Shown: positions 7,707 to 18,263, counted from the stretch's first letter. The stretch is 64,000 nucleotides of DNA from Isotricha intestinalis (GCA_023807065.1 JAJJLU010003467.1:41800-105799), one strand, 5' to 3'. Notes: a model not told the origin generated them from the letters alone. Numbers and translations are program-made.

Positions 7707-9863
7707 TTAATAATAACTAGAAACAAAACCATTTTGATCTCTTACACATTTAGGCATTTCACTAATATAAACTATTCCTTGATTAAAACCTTGATGTAAC
7801 TTTAAATCATTAATAACTTTTTCAGTTCCAAAATAAGGATGTTTCAAAATACCATAATTTTGATTATGTCCTAAAGTAATAGCATCAATATCATTAATAT
7901 TAACAGAAATTCCATTATTTAAAATTAAATTATACCAATAATCAATATAATATTCTTTAGGTTTTTTAATATTAATAGGAAATACCCAATTTCCATTATA
8001 GAAAATAGGATGATAAGGAGTGAATAAAACATTATTAATTTCAACAGCAAAATCCATTTTTTTAACTTTTTGAATAATTACACAATTAACAATACTTCCA
8101 TTAAAAAGAACATCACCTTTAATTAAATGTTTAACTTTTTTAAATTTATTATTTTTCAATTTTACAATTCCATTTCCATCAAAGCATCCTCCATAATAAT
8201 CCATAAATCTATCTAAATCATCTCTATTAAAAGAATTATTAGAATAATGATGTCTACCACCATAATGTTCTCTTTCTGGAGGTTGAAGATCTAAAAATAT
8301 TTTATTACATTTTTTCCTATATTCATTAAATTTATCTCCTCCATATAATTGAAGTGATTCATCTTTGAAATTTCCACATTGCTCTAAATAATGAAATCTT
8401 ACAAATGATCGTAAATAATCTTTTCCCCATTTATTATAATATTGATTCTCAAATGCTTTTTGAACTTGACCATGATTTGCATGTTCATTTATTAAATCTA
8501 TTAATATTTTATTTAAAAAATCAGTTTTTATATTTAAAGTTTCTATCTCTTTATATAATGCTTCTATTTCTTTTAATGCATTACTTTTATCTTGTTTTTC
8601 TAAATTTGAATTTATTAAATCTATTAATCTAAAACGATAATATTGATTTAAAATATCTTTCATTTCATTTTCATCGTTAATTTCCTTTCCAATATCAACA
8701 TTAAATTCTTGATTAGTACTTTTTAAAACTAATTTAATTTTAGTATCATTAATGTCATTTTTGTTGACTTTACAAATGAAATTTCTGGAAGAATCTTGAT
8801 AAAAACCTCCAATAGGATAAGATTCATTTAAAACCTTATTTTGAACATGAACAAAGCAATTATTAGTGGTTAAATTGAGAATATTACTCATAAAATTAAT
8901 AAATATAGTTCCAACCATAGTACAATCAGGACAATAACCATAAATTCCATTTCCAATTTTAGCAATATCTTCCATTAAAACACTATCAACATCATATCCA
9001 AAAGCAAAAGTATTAATAATGAAATTAACATCCATATCACTTAATATTTCTTTTAATGAAGGAATTATTCCTAAAGGAGGATTGATATTTGGTTCACCAT
9101 CAGTAAATAATAATAATTGAATATTATAATTAGAATTAAGATATTTTTTAGTAGAATTAATTCCTACTCTTAGTCCATCCCATAAATTTGTACAACCATC
9201 AGGATGAATATTTTTAATTTGTTCCAATGACATTTCTCTTCCAGTTTTATCCATTTTAATTGGTTCTAAAAGTATCTTTGCTTTATTTTCAAAAGTAATT
9301 AAACATAACATATCATCATCTTCTAAAGTAGAAATAATTGTATTCATTGAATGTTTAACTAATTGTAATCTGGAAAAAGATAAATCTTCCATTCCTTTTA
9401 CTGTTTCACATGCATCTGAACCCATAGATCCTGATATATCTAATATTGATATTAATAATAATGGTTCTCTTTTTTCAGGAGGATTTAATTTTGCCTTTAT
9501 ATTTATCACATAAGAATCTGTTTCTTTTGGATTTTTTATATAATTTGCTGATATTGAATTTAATGTTAATTTCTCTTTTTCTTTTGGAATAAATGGCTTT
9601 TTATCTTCTTCTGATACTTTTATATTTGGATTTTCCTTTAAAAAATTTTCAATTAAATTTTTTAAAGCATAATTTATTTTTCCTTCTTCAAATTTCATTG
9701 GAATTTTTGTTAAGGGAGAACAGGGATTTTGTTTTAATGCTTTTTCTATTGTTGTTTTTTCATAAGTTTGACCATCTGGAAATATCATTGGAGTCTCCAT
9801 TATTTCTAATGATATTGGATCAATAAATTCTTTGGGGATTTTTACTTTTTTTTCAGAATCCAT
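7707..9863 (-). CDS. U-box / vWA / Hint-domain protein
   Basis: 718 residues with three parts. Residues 8-78 are a U-box (PKEFIDPISLEIMETPMIF..GQTYEK), the E2-binding fold of ubiquitin ligases. Residues 135-310 are a von Willebrand A domain with a MIDAS motif D142-I-S-G-S146, a conserved downstream Thr (DGCTNLWDG) and LLFTDGEPN. From Cys560 to about 700 is a Hint (hedgehog/intein) domain: C560 follows Gly-Gly, LIKGDVL is block A-like, and FTPYHP (614-619) carries the TxxH motif of block B. Hint modules of the BIL/hog type are known in ciliates and can cleave or ligate at the leading Cys. No classical C-terminal HN follows, so any activity would more likely be N-terminal cleavage than splicing. 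The substrate is unknown. Confidence 0.85.
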   Translation of the reverse strand: MDSEKKVKIPKEFIDPISLEIMETPMIFPDGQTYEKTTIEKALKQNPCSPLTKIPMKFEEGKINYALKNLIENFLKENPNIKVSEEDKKPFIPKEKEKLTLNSISANYIKNPKETDSYVINIKAKLNPPEKREPLLLISILDISGSMGSDACETVKGMEDLSFSRLQLVKHSMNTIISTLEDDDMLCLITFENKAKILLEPIKMDKTGREMSLEQIKNIHPDGCTNLWDGLRVGINSTKKYLNSNYNIQLLLFTDGEPNINPPLGIIPSLKEILSDMDVNFIINTFAFGYDVDSVLMEDIAKIGNGIYGYCPDCTMVGTIFINFMSNILNLTTNNCFVHVQNKVLNESYPIGGFYQDSSRNFICKVNKNDINDTKIKLVLKSTNQEFNVDIGKEINDENEMKDILNQYYRFRLIDLINSNLEKQDKSNALKEIEALYKEIETLNIKTDFLNKILIDLINEHANHGQVQKAFENQYYNKWGKDYLRSFVRFHYLEQCGNFKDESLQLYGGDKFNEYRKKCNKIFLDLQPPEREHYGGRHHYSNNSFNRDDLDRFMDYYGGCFDGNGIVKLKNNKFKKVKHLIKGDVLFNGSIVNCVIIQKVKKMDFAVEINNVLFTPYHPIFYNGNWVFPINIKKPKEYYIDYWYNLILNNGISVNINDIDAITLGHNQNYGILKHPYFGTEKVINDLKLHQGFNQGIVYISEMPKCVRDQNGFVSSYY

Positions 9864-10241
9864 TTTTATATAATATTTTTTTTTGGGGATTCATTTATAT
9901 CGTTTTTAAAATAGTTTACATAAGATTTTTTAATTTTTTTTTTTCTTATGATTTTTATAGAGGAAGTATATTAATCCTAATTATAATTTATTATTGTTTT
10001 TATATATTATCTATATTGTAATTGTTTTTATGTTTTATTTAATTTATTTTTATATTTATTGTTTTTATTTATTACATTTTATTAACTTTTTTTTTTTAAT
10101 GTTTAAAAAAAGTATAAATATTTTTTTGTTAAAGATATTAAATAAAATTTTTAAATTATATATTTACATTTATTTAAAAAAATTGAATTGCATTAAATAA
10201 ATTTATAAATTTAAAATAATAATTTTAAATAATATAAAACA
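9864..10241. other. Intergenic region with T-rich tracts
   Basis: 378 bp upstream of the U-box/vWA/Hint gene. It is T-rich on the plus strand. A 68-codon plus-strand frame (9994-10200) is almost pure Phe/Leu/Ile/Tyr and is judged spurious. A single TTTGGGGATT at 9882-9891 repeats the one at 9831-9840 inside the gene start. Confidence 0.5.
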
Positions 10242-11594
10242 TTAATTATTTAATATATTATTGTTATTATCATTTTGAGTAATATAATCATAATTATCTT
10301 CTAATTCATTTGCTCTTAATTTTCTTTTATTAATATTTTCAAAAAATTTAAAATAAACAATAGTAATAATTAAAAGAATAAATAAAATAAAAACAAAAAT
10401 CCAAGATAAAGGAAAAATAAATTTCCCAATATTTTTATCATAAAATCCAATAATTTTGTTTTCTCCGTCAAAAACAAACAAATATTTTTTAAAAAAAGGT
10501 TTTCCTAAAATTATATCACTTTTTTCATATTGAGAAGTTTTTTTAAAAACAATAAGAAAATATTTTATTCCATTAAAATCATAAAATAAATCTTTATAAG
10601 TTAAAGTGAAATTATATTTAGCATCTAAATTTTCAATAACTAAATCAGGAAAACTTTGTAAATTAATATTATTATCACAAAAAAAGGAAATAAATGTTTT
10701 TTTTGTAAGAGGATAATTTATACTAAATTCTTTTTCAAAACATTGATTAATAAATTTATCAAAAAAATTTGTTTTAATTTTATTATAATAATTATTATCT
10801 AATTGAATTAAACCAAATTCATATTGAAAAGAAATAAAAATAGTATCATCAAAAAGTTTTTCATTATTTAAATATATAAAATTATGATTCATTGACCAAA
10901 GTAATTCTTCTTCAATTAAAGGCATTTTAAAATAAATAAAATTTTTTTCTGAATATTTTTTGTCTATATTATGACAATAATCACCAAAAATGATTTCTCC
11001 TTCATCATTATTTTTTTCTGAAAATTGAAGATAAAAAATATAAGAATCTATAAATTTATTTTCTATTAATTGTTTAATTATATTAGCTGAATCATTTAAA
11101 TTTAAACATTTTCTATTTGATATTTTTAATCCAAATTCACCAGAAAAAAATTTAGCTTCATCAATTAAATCTTTTGCTAAAACAAAACTGAAATTTTCAA
11201 AAAAGATTTGTTTATTATTTAAAGAAAAATTATCTTGTACTAACATTCCATGTTTAAAATGTAAATTAATAAAAGTAATATAAACTAATTTTTGATTTAT
11301 GACTTTAAAAGTTTTTGAAATATTTTGATTAAATTTTTCACAATTTGAATTTTTATAATCTTCTGATACAAAAAAAGTTGGAAATTGTTGAAGTTTAAAA
11401 TACATATTTAATTTTTGAGGGGGATTACCTATTTCTATTTCTGTATATATTTTATTTTCTAATAAATTTTCCATTATATTTGTTTCATTTAATACTAATT
11501 CTAATTTCCTTTTAAATGGGATTTTTATTATTTTTTTTAATATTACTTTTTTTATGAAATATATTTGGAAAAGAAATGCAATAATGCTTTTCAT
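10242..11594 (-). CDS. Pepsin-like membrane protein lacking catalytic aspartates
   Basis: 450 residues. The N-terminal hydrophobic stretch (1-20) may be a signal or anchor. The fold of family A1 aspartic peptidases is traceable: IYTEIEIGNPPQ (49-60), GEFGLKIS, GEIIFGDY, and near the end IILGKPFFKKYLFVFD with KIIGFYD. Where active enzymes have DTGS, this protein has KLQQ (67-70). The second Asp motif is replaced in the FISFQYEFGLIQL region. A transmembrane helix (about 395-418) and a 32-residue cytoplasmic tail follow. Probably a non-enzymatic surface or endomembrane protein. The start at 11594 is the first ATG of the frame that gives the hydrophobic leader. Confidence 0.75.
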   Translation of the reverse strand: MKSIIAFLFQIYFIKKVILKKIIKIPFKRKLELVLNETNIMENLLENKIYTEIEIGNPPQKLNMYFKLQQFPTFFVSEDYKNSNCEKFNQNISKTFKVINQKLVYITFINLHFKHGMLVQDNFSLNNKQIFFENFSFVLAKDLIDEAKFFSGEFGLKISNRKCLNLNDSANIIKQLIENKFIDSYIFYLQFSEKNNDEGEIIFGDYCHNIDKKYSEKNFIYFKMPLIEEELLWSMNHNFIYLNNEKLFDDTIFISFQYEFGLIQLDNNYYNKIKTNFFDKFINQCFEKEFSINYPLTKKTFISFFCDNNINLQSFPDLVIENLDAKYNFTLTYKDLFYDFNGIKYFLIVFKKTSQYEKSDIILGKPFFKKYLFVFDGENKIIGFYDKNIGKFIFPLSWIFVFILFILLIITIVYFKFFENINKRKLRANELEDNYDYITQNDNNNNILNN

Positions 11595-11752
11595 TTTTTA
11601 AACTTTTATGAAATAATTTAAAATAAACATATATAATATTATTTATTAATATATTTGAATATATAAAAAATGAATTTATAAAAACAGATTTATTTATTTT
11701 TTTTTTAAAATATATAAAAATCAATTATAATTTTTTTAAGTGTAATAAAAAA

Positions 11753-13423
11753 ATGAATAATGAAAGAGAATGGGAATATAAAGGAAATTCTGAAGAACAG
11801 AATTTAAACAATGAAATAATAATTAAAGGAAATAAAAAAAATTATTATAAATATAAAGAAAATGAAAGAGATTATGAATATCAATCTTATAGAAAATATA
11901 AAAAAAATGATTATAATGAAAAAGGAAGAAATAATGAAAATGGAGTATATAAAAAAAATAAGAAAAAGAAAAGAGAAAATAATTTAAATCATTACGAGAA
12001 CAATGAAAGATATTCGGAAAATAATAAAGAATATATTAAAGAAGGAAACAATCAAAATATACAAGAAGTAAGAAATAAACATAAAAAAAATAATCAAAAT
12101 TTTAATCAAAATAATTCAAAAAAAAATTATTCTTATAATAATTCAAATAGTAATAATTCTTATAATACAAATAATAATAATATAAATAATAATGGTAATA
12201 ATACTAACAATGCGAACAATAATAATAACAACTTAAATATAATAAATAATAATATTAATGACCAAATTCAACAAAATAATTTAAATAAATTTAATTTTTA
12301 TTCTGAAAATTACTTAAATAATAATAATTCAAATAATAATAATTTAAATCAAATAATAAATCAAAATCAATTTAGAAATTTTCAAAATAAAAAGCAATTT
12401 AATAAAGTAAAAGCAAATAATAATAATTTAACAATGACAACATCAACAATTCAAATTCCAAGTGAAAAAAATATAGATAATAATCAAATTAAAGATTCAA
12501 GTAATTTAAATACAGAAAATTCAACTAATCAAAGTTTATCAATTTCAGATTTTAATTATTCAAATTTACCTCATTTAAATTATACAAATGATATTTTTTT
12601 AAATAATTTAAATAATCAAATGAATTATATGAATGAACAAATTTATTATCCTAATTCTATTCCAATGAATTTTTTTCCTTTTACTATTAATTTAGAACAA
12701 AATCAAATGTTTAATTATAATAATTTTAATTTAAATAATATTTATCAAAATCAAAATATTGATAATAAAGAAAATAAAAAGAAGAATAATATTATTGGGA
12801 AAAATAAAGGAAATAAAAATAATATGAATAATAATATTAATTTTAATAATGTTAATAATGGAATGTTTATTTATCAAAATAATAATAATAAAAGAAATAA
12901 TAATAAGAAATTACCTTTAAGAAAACTTAATTCTGATAAAAATATTCCTATGAATAATTTATCTTTTATTCCTCAAAATAATTTATTTAATAATAAATTA
13001 ATTAATCAAAAACAAGAACAGTTTTTTCCTTTTAACAATTTAATCATAAAAATAAAATTACCAAATGGAAAAGAAATAAATGATATTTTAAATATTAATT
13101 TACTTGAAGGAGATTTTCAAAATTTTACTCAAAGAAATATTATTAATAATAATTTAGATCTTAAATTAATTGAACCTATTTATAAGAAAATAATAAATAC
13201 AATGGAATTAACTAAAAATATTTTATCAAATAAAATTTCAAAAATTGATATATTAAAATTTGAAGAATTAAAAAATTTTTCTCAAAGAAAAAATAATGAA
13301 AAAGAAAATATAAATGATAATGATATAAGTGTTGAAGATATATTTCAATATAATAAATATATTGAAAAATTTAAAGAATTAAAAATAAATGAAATTGAAG
13401 AAAAATTAAATTATACAATATAA
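11753..13423 (+). CDS. Asn-rich low-complexity protein
   Basis: 556 residues. Residues 1-110 are Lys/Glu/Arg/Tyr/Asn-rich and 110-430 are dominated by Asn, Gln, Ser, Tyr and Phe with poly-Asn runs, so prion-like in composition. The last 120 residues look folded: NLIIKIKLPNGKEINDIL, then helices to the end. It is divergent from the pepsin-like gene, 158 bp away. The composition suggests an RNA-binding or condensate-forming protein, but no RNA-binding motif is visible. Confidence 0.75.
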   Translation: MNNEREWEYKGNSEEQNLNNEIIIKGNKKNYYKYKENERDYEYQSYRKYKKNDYNEKGRNNENGVYKKNKKKKRENNLNHYENNERYSENNKEYIKEGNNQNIQEVRNKHKKNNQNFNQNNSKKNYSYNNSNSNNSYNTNNNNINNNGNNTNNANNNNNNLNIINNNINDQIQQNNLNKFNFYSENYLNNNNSNNNNLNQIINQNQFRNFQNKKQFNKVKANNNNLTMTTSTIQIPSEKNIDNNQIKDSSNLNTENSTNQSLSISDFNYSNLPHLNYTNDIFLNNLNNQMNYMNEQIYYPNSIPMNFFPFTINLEQNQMFNYNNFNLNNIYQNQNIDNKENKKKNNIIGKNKGNKNNMNNNINFNNVNNGMFIYQNNNNKRNNNKKLPLRKLNSDKNIPMNNLSFIPQNNLFNNKLINQKQEQFFPFNNLIIKIKLPNGKEINDILNINLLEGDFQNFTQRNIINNNLDLKLIEPIYKKIINTMELTKNILSNKISKIDILKFEELKNFSQRKNNEKENINDNDISVEDIFQYNKYIEKFKELKINEIEEKLNYTI

Positions 13424-13530
13424 TAAATAATTTTAATTAATTTATATTATACAATATAAATTTTTGTTAAATCAATGATTTATTTTTTTAATAAAAAATA
13501 TATAATACATTTAAATAAAAATATATTAGT

Positions 13531-14328
13531 TTACACTTTTTCTTTTCTAAGTCTAATTTTCATATTATTATTTTCATTTAAAGACGAAGTTGAACTTGAT
13601 AAATCTTCAATTAATAATTTTTCATAATCAAAGAAACCAATAAATTGAAAGAAAGATAAACTTAATTTCAAATAAATATTTAAATTATCAAAATTAATAT
13701 AATGATTTACATTTTTTTCACAAAATAAATCAATTAAACAACAATTCTTAATAGAACAATAAAGAATAAAAATTAAATAAATGTATAAAAAAATATATCC
13801 TCCTGAAAAACATATATTAATTATTGAAGAAATAATTAGAAAATCTTTTTCAATATTTGCAATTAAATTCCAATTATTTTTTAAAGTTATAATTGACATT
13901 ATTATATTGAATAAATAAGTAAATAGAATAAAAAATATAATTTTATGATTTGAAATATATTTTTTAATAAATTTTGATAATTTTTTAACTGTTAATTTAT
14001 TCATATTTCCTATATTTAAATTATGTTCTTGATATAAAGAATAAATAATAAAATTTAAATAATAATTGATTCCTAAAGAAATTAATTGAAGATAATAATA
14101 TTTTGATATATGCTTTTTTTTAATATTGTCATTATTATTTATGAATACTACTAATAATATAATTGATGGTGTCATTAAAATAAAATGATTAATAAAAAAT
14201 AAGAATGAAAATGGTCTTTGAAAAAAATTAGTTAAAAAACTACATATTAACTTTAAAGGATAGAAAATAATACTTAGAAAATATAAAAAACTATTACATA
14301 AGAGTAAACAATATTTATCTGAATTCAT
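13531..14328 (-). CDS. Multipass membrane protein, unknown
   Basis: 265 residues with five or six hydrophobic segments: about 8-33, 42-64, 80-100, 128-150 and 165-192, with a possible extra helix near 225. Loops are short. The C-terminal tail is charged (ENNNMKIRLRKEKV). No motif identifies a family. It converges with the Asn-rich gene, 107 bp away. Confidence 0.7.
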   Translation of the reverse strand: MNSDKYCLLLCNSFLYFLSIIFYPLKLICSFLTNFFQRPFSFLFFINHFILMTPSIILLVVFINNNDNIKKKHISKYYYLQLISLGINYYLNFIIYSLYQEHNLNIGNMNKLTVKKLSKFIKKYISNHKIIFFILFTYLFNIIMSIITLKNNWNLIANIEKDFLIISSIINICFSGGYIFLYIYLIFILYCSIKNCCLIDLFCEKNVNHYINFDNLNIYLKLSLSFFQFIGFFDYEKLLIEDLSSSTSSLNENNNMKIRLRKEKV

Positions 14329-14518
14329 TTTATATTAATTTTCATTTTTATAAAAAGAATTTTTTTAAATAAATTAATATATAAAATAATTAATTCATTA
14401 AAATAAAAAAATACATTATATATATATCAATCTAATTATGATTAAATTATTTAATGTCCTTTTCAAAAATATATAAAAAAAAATAAAATTACCATAAAGT
14501 TAAAAAAAAAAAATATTT

Positions 14519-15844
14519 TTATTTCTTTTTTTTTTTTCTTAAACAAATTTCAATAGTAAAAAACATAAAAAAAAGAAGAAAAAGAATTAAATAAACTGCA
14601 TAAAATTCGATAAAATTTTTATTATTTGTAATAACAAATCCACAATAAATTCCAGTTTGTTCATAAGACCAAGTTTTTTCTAAAATAGTTCTTTTAAAAT
14701 CGTCATAAGATAGAGTTTCTAAAGTTTTATTATTAAAGACGATATTAATAAAATAATTAAAATCAGAATTTTTTTCTAATTCTAAAAAAAGACCAGAAGC
14801 AAAAGAAGGGAAATTCATTTCTAATTTGAATAAAAATCTTAATAAATCTTCCATCATAATAACAGTAGAATCATGAGCTGATAATAAAAAAAATTTAGGT
14901 ACAGATAAATTATTTATATTATTTATATCATTATAAACTATATTATCCATATAATTTAAAACTAATCTCAATAAAACACTTGAACTTGCTAATGCAATTT
15001 CATTATTTGAATCTTTCGCTTGAATTTCTTTACTTTTTAATTCTATAAATTCTTCAGAAAAGTTTTTTAATTGTGTTATATTAATTCCATATTCTTCAAA
15101 TCTACTTAAATTTCTTCCATCTATTATATTTATTATTATTCCTAATGTTAATTCATTTATATTATTTAATTTTATAAAGAAATTTTCATCATTTGTTATA
15201 TTATAATATTTAAGTAATTTTTCACCAAAAGTTTTATTAAATTTATTAATGAAATTATTTATTTCTTGTTTATCCTGATTTTTTTTTCTTGCTTTTTTTA
15301 AAGGAGGACAACCATTATCTTTTTCAAATTGAAAAATTTTATCTTTTTTATTAATAATATGAATAGGAATTTCATTAGGAATATTATAAGGTAAAGCATA
15401 ATCACCTAAATTATCTTTTTTTTTCATAACCTTTTTATTTTTCTTTAAATAATTAGGAATAGAAGTTTTAAATTGATTATTATATAAAACATTTTCAAAA
15501 TCATTTTTAAACATTCCATTTAATTGAGCTCTTGCAGACATAATAGTTCGATTTGATAAAGTAGAATAAACAATAATTTCTTTAGGATTATAATAATTGA
15601 AAGAAATTAAATTTTTATATTTATTTCTTATTAAATTTCCTAATAAATAATGTTGCCTTAATCCTACTGATGATAATTCTTGTGCTCCATACCATTTTTC
15701 TCCTATTATGTCTTTTCCTTCTTCATCTAATGTTGACATACTACGAGCTCCGTGACGACATTGCTCAAACACAAATAAGTATTTCGATTCCACTTTTGAA
15801 ATATATAATAACAGGATTTTTATTGTTATTATTAAGTTTAACAT
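14519..15844 (-). CDS. Histidine acid phosphatase, membrane-anchored
   Basis: 441 residues. A signal peptide (about 1-20) leads directly to FEQCRHGARS, the branch-2 histidine phosphatase motif with RHGAR at 30-34 (nucleophile His31). LSSVGLRQHYLLGN (58-70) matches the following helix of the family. LLSAHDS (320-326) supplies the catalytic HD pair, H324-D325. A C-terminal transmembrane helix (about 412-434) and a Lys tail imply a type I protein facing the lumen of lysosomes or food vacuoles, or the exterior. All key residues are present, so it is probably active on phosphomonoesters at acid pH. Divergent from the next gene, 109 bp apart. Confidence 0.9.
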   Translation of the reverse strand: MLNLIITIKILLLYISKVESKYLFVFEQCRHGARSMSTLDEEGKDIIGEKWYGAQELSSVGLRQHYLLGNLIRNKYKNLISFNYYNPKEIIVYSTLSNRTIMSARAQLNGMFKNDFENVLYNNQFKTSIPNYLKKNKKVMKKKDNLGDYALPYNIPNEIPIHIINKKDKIFQFEKDNGCPPLKKARKKNQDKQEINNFINKFNKTFGEKLLKYYNITNDENFFIKLNNINELTLGIIINIIDGRNLSRFEEYGINITQLKNFSEEFIELKSKEIQAKDSNNEIALASSSVLLRLVLNYMDNIVYNDINNINNLSVPKFFLLSAHDSTVIMMEDLLRFLFKLEMNFPSFASGLFLELEKNSDFNYFINIVFNNKTLETLSYDDFKRTILEKTWSYEQTGIYCGFVITNNKNFIEFYAVYLILFLLFFMFFTIEICLRKKKKK

Positions 15845-15953
15845 TTTTGAACTTTTTTTTTGGATTATTTATTTTTTTTATAGATTTCATTAATTATATT
15901 ATTTGTTTTTTGATTTTTTTTATAATCTTTATAATTATTTTTAACAAGATAAA

Positions 15954-16472
15954 ATGGAGAAAAAGGATAAAAATCAATTAAAAGAACAAAAAGAAAATAA
16001 AATGAAAGATGAATGGGAAAAAATAAATGATTGCTATAAAAATAATATAAATTATAATTATCTTCAAGAGAATAAAAAGAATAATGATAAAATTTCAAAT
16101 CAACACATTTTATGCGAATATAAAAAAAACATTTTTATAAATAAAAATATAAATAATGAAAATGAGAAATGTATAGAATGTCATTCTAATAATTATAATA
16201 AAGATAATTCTTATTATGAGATAAATCTTAATAATAAGAAAAATGAATATTTGAATGGTAGTAACTTGATTAATAACAATTTATTTTCAAATAAAGATAA
16301 TTATAATAAAATAAATAAAAATGATTTTAAAGAAGAAAAGAATGAAAATGAGCCAAAGAAAAAATATATTTTCCTTAAAAATGTTTTGAAATTTGAAAAA
16401 ATATTAATCAAGAAAAATGAGCAAATTCAATTATTAAAAGATTATATATCTAAAAATTTTATCGAATTATGA
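15954..16472 (+). CDS. Small Asn/Lys-rich hypothetical protein
   Basis: 172 residues, ATG at 15954, terminated by TGA. Strongly Lys/Asn/Glu-rich. A small Cys/His group (CIECHSNN) lies near residue 64. The last 50 residues may form a helix (YIFLKNVLKFEKILIKKNEQIQLL). No family is recognised, and low complexity makes it a moderate-confidence gene. The TGA end is one of the pieces of evidence that UGA is a stop in this genome. Confidence 0.55.
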   Translation: MEKKDKNQLKEQKENKMKDEWEKINDCYKNNINYNYLQENKKNNDKISNQHILCEYKKNIFINKNINNENEKCIECHSNNYNKDNSYYEINLNNKKNEYLNGSNLINNNLFSNKDNYNKINKNDFKEEKNENEPKKKYIFLKNVLKFEKILIKKNEQIQLLKDYISKNFIEL

Positions 16473-16658
16473 TTTAAGAAACATAAATAATTTTAATTTG
16501 ATGGATTATAAATTTTTATATATTTGTATTATTATTAATAAATAACTAAATAAATAGATTGTTAGATTTAATTTCTTTAAAAACAATAGAATAGTATTTA
16601 GTATTATTGAATTATATTAAAATATTTATTTTAATTATTTTATAAAAATTAAAAAAAA

Positions 16659-17921
16659 ATGTTAAGACATTCTTCATTATCATTAAGTAAATATTCAACT
16701 AGTAAAACAAATTCAATGAACATAAAAATAATATCAACAAAATTAATTAAAAATGAAGGATTTTTTAATTGTAACTTTGTTCAATATATAATAAAAATAA
16801 AAACAGTTTATAAAACATGGATAATAAATAAAAGATATTCAGATTTTGAACAATTATATTTAAAATTATATAAAAAATATCCTTTTATAAATTTTCCTTC
16901 ATTTCCTCCAAAAAGAGTTTTTAGATTTACAGATAATACAATTGAAGAAAGAAAAAATAAATTTAATCATTTTCTTTATTTTATTAATCATAAAATGAAT
17001 ATTTATTCTATTCCAGAAATTATTGAATTTTTAAATTTTGATAAAGATACTTTAAATATTTTATTAAAAAAAAAAAATATGATTGCACAAAAAAATTTTC
17101 AAGATGAATTTAATTATTATAATATTATTAATAATAATAAGTCTTTAAATAGAGTAATGAGTACTTTGAATTTAAATCAAACTAATAATTTTAATAATGA
17201 TTCTTTTTTTAATGATGAAAATTATTTTATTAGTTTTGAAGAATTTAAAAGAAATAACTTTTCTATAAGAGATAATAATTTAAGTTTATATGTTATTGAA
17301 GAATTTTTAAGAAATTTAGATGAACAAAATGAACATATTACAGAAATTGTAAAAACGTTTTTTAATTTTATGAAATATAAAAATAAATGGAAAATATTTT
17401 CAAAGGAAGAAATAATAAAATTATTTATTGGAGGATTTATAACAAAAGAACAAAATAATAATATTAATAATATATTAAATAATTCAACAAATGATACAAA
17501 AAATATTGAAGAAAATAATGATAATGATATTAAAAAAGATTTATTTTCAAGTGATAATATTCCTCATTTAGTAAGAGGAATTTTTTTTCATATTGGAAAT
17601 TATAATTTAAATTATTATGGAAGTAAAAGTTGTATTAATTTTCTTTTAAAATTATTAGATACTGAAATTAATCCAGAAGCTGAATTATATATTCAAATTT
17701 ATTGTTCAAGAAAAATAGATAATATTAAATTAATGAATTTACCTGAATTATATATTAAAAGTGGAAATGATTGTAAAAATTGCTTTAAATTAATTGAAAT
17801 TTATCTTAAAGGAAAATATAAAAATGAAAATGAATTAGATTTTTATTTGAATCAAATTGGTGATGAAAATTTTAGTAAAAAATATAAAAATTTTATACAA
17901 AAAATTGTTGTTGGATTTTAA
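16659..17921 (+). CDS. PX-domain phosphoinositide-binding protein
   Basis: 420 residues. Residues 20-128 form a PX domain: INKRYSDFEQLYLKLYKKYP contains the RY pair (R59-Y60) that contacts the 3-phosphate of PtdIns3P in canonical members. It is followed by the Pro-rich loop FPSFPPKR, then EERKNKFNHFLYFI. After an Asn-rich linker, residues about 205-420 are helical (FEEFKRNNFSIR.., HLVRGIFFHIGNYNLNYYGS), possibly an armadillo-type module. Expected to bind endosomal membranes in trafficking. Confidence 0.85.
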   Translation: MLRHSSLSLSKYSTSKTNSMNIKIISTKLIKNEGFFNCNFVQYIIKIKTVYKTWIINKRYSDFEQLYLKLYKKYPFINFPSFPPKRVFRFTDNTIEERKNKFNHFLYFINHKMNIYSIPEIIEFLNFDKDTLNILLKKKNMIAQKNFQDEFNYYNIINNNKSLNRVMSTLNLNQTNNFNNDSFFNDENYFISFEEFKRNNFSIRDNNLSLYVIEEFLRNLDEQNEHITEIVKTFFNFMKYKNKWKIFSKEEIIKLFIGGFITKEQNNNINNILNNSTNDTKNIEENNDNDIKKDLFSSDNIPHLVRGIFFHIGNYNLNYYGSKSCINFLLKLLDTEINPEAELYIQIYCSRKIDNIKLMNLPELYIKSGNDCKNCFKLIEIYLKGKYKNENELDFYLNQIGDENFSKKYKNFIQKIVVGF

Positions 17922-18263
17922 GAATATAACACTTAATTATTATGGTATTAATGTTAATATAATTTGTAAATTCAAAAAAATAATATATATTAATTATAAA
18001 TAAACATTAAAATAAATAATGTTATGTTTTAATTGTATTAATAAAATAATGTTAACGTTTAAAAAAAAAGAATTAATTAATTTATTAATATAATTTAAAT
18101 TTAAATAAATCGAAAAAATCAAAAAATAAATATTCTGGAAAAAACTTAAAAAAAAGTATATAAAAAAGTAAAAATTCTTCAATATATTAACCAAAAAAAA
18201 ACAAACAATTTTTAATATATAACAATAAAAAATTCGAAATAAAAAAAAGATCTAAAGCATTTT
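17922..18263. other. Intergenic between convergent genes, nothing recognised
   Basis: 342 bp of A/T sequence containing the 3' ends of the PX gene and the p23 gene. A 66-codon minus-strand frame (17994-18194) is Phe/Leu/Ile/Asn only and judged spurious. Confidence 0.5.

Noticed and set aside
9994..10200. 68-codon hydrophobic plus-strand ORF
   Set aside because: Composed of Phe/Leu/Ile/Tyr from T-rich DNA; no coding character.
17994..18194. 66-codon minus-strand ORF
   Set aside because: Low-complexity Phe/Asn/Ile product in an A/T gap between convergent genes.
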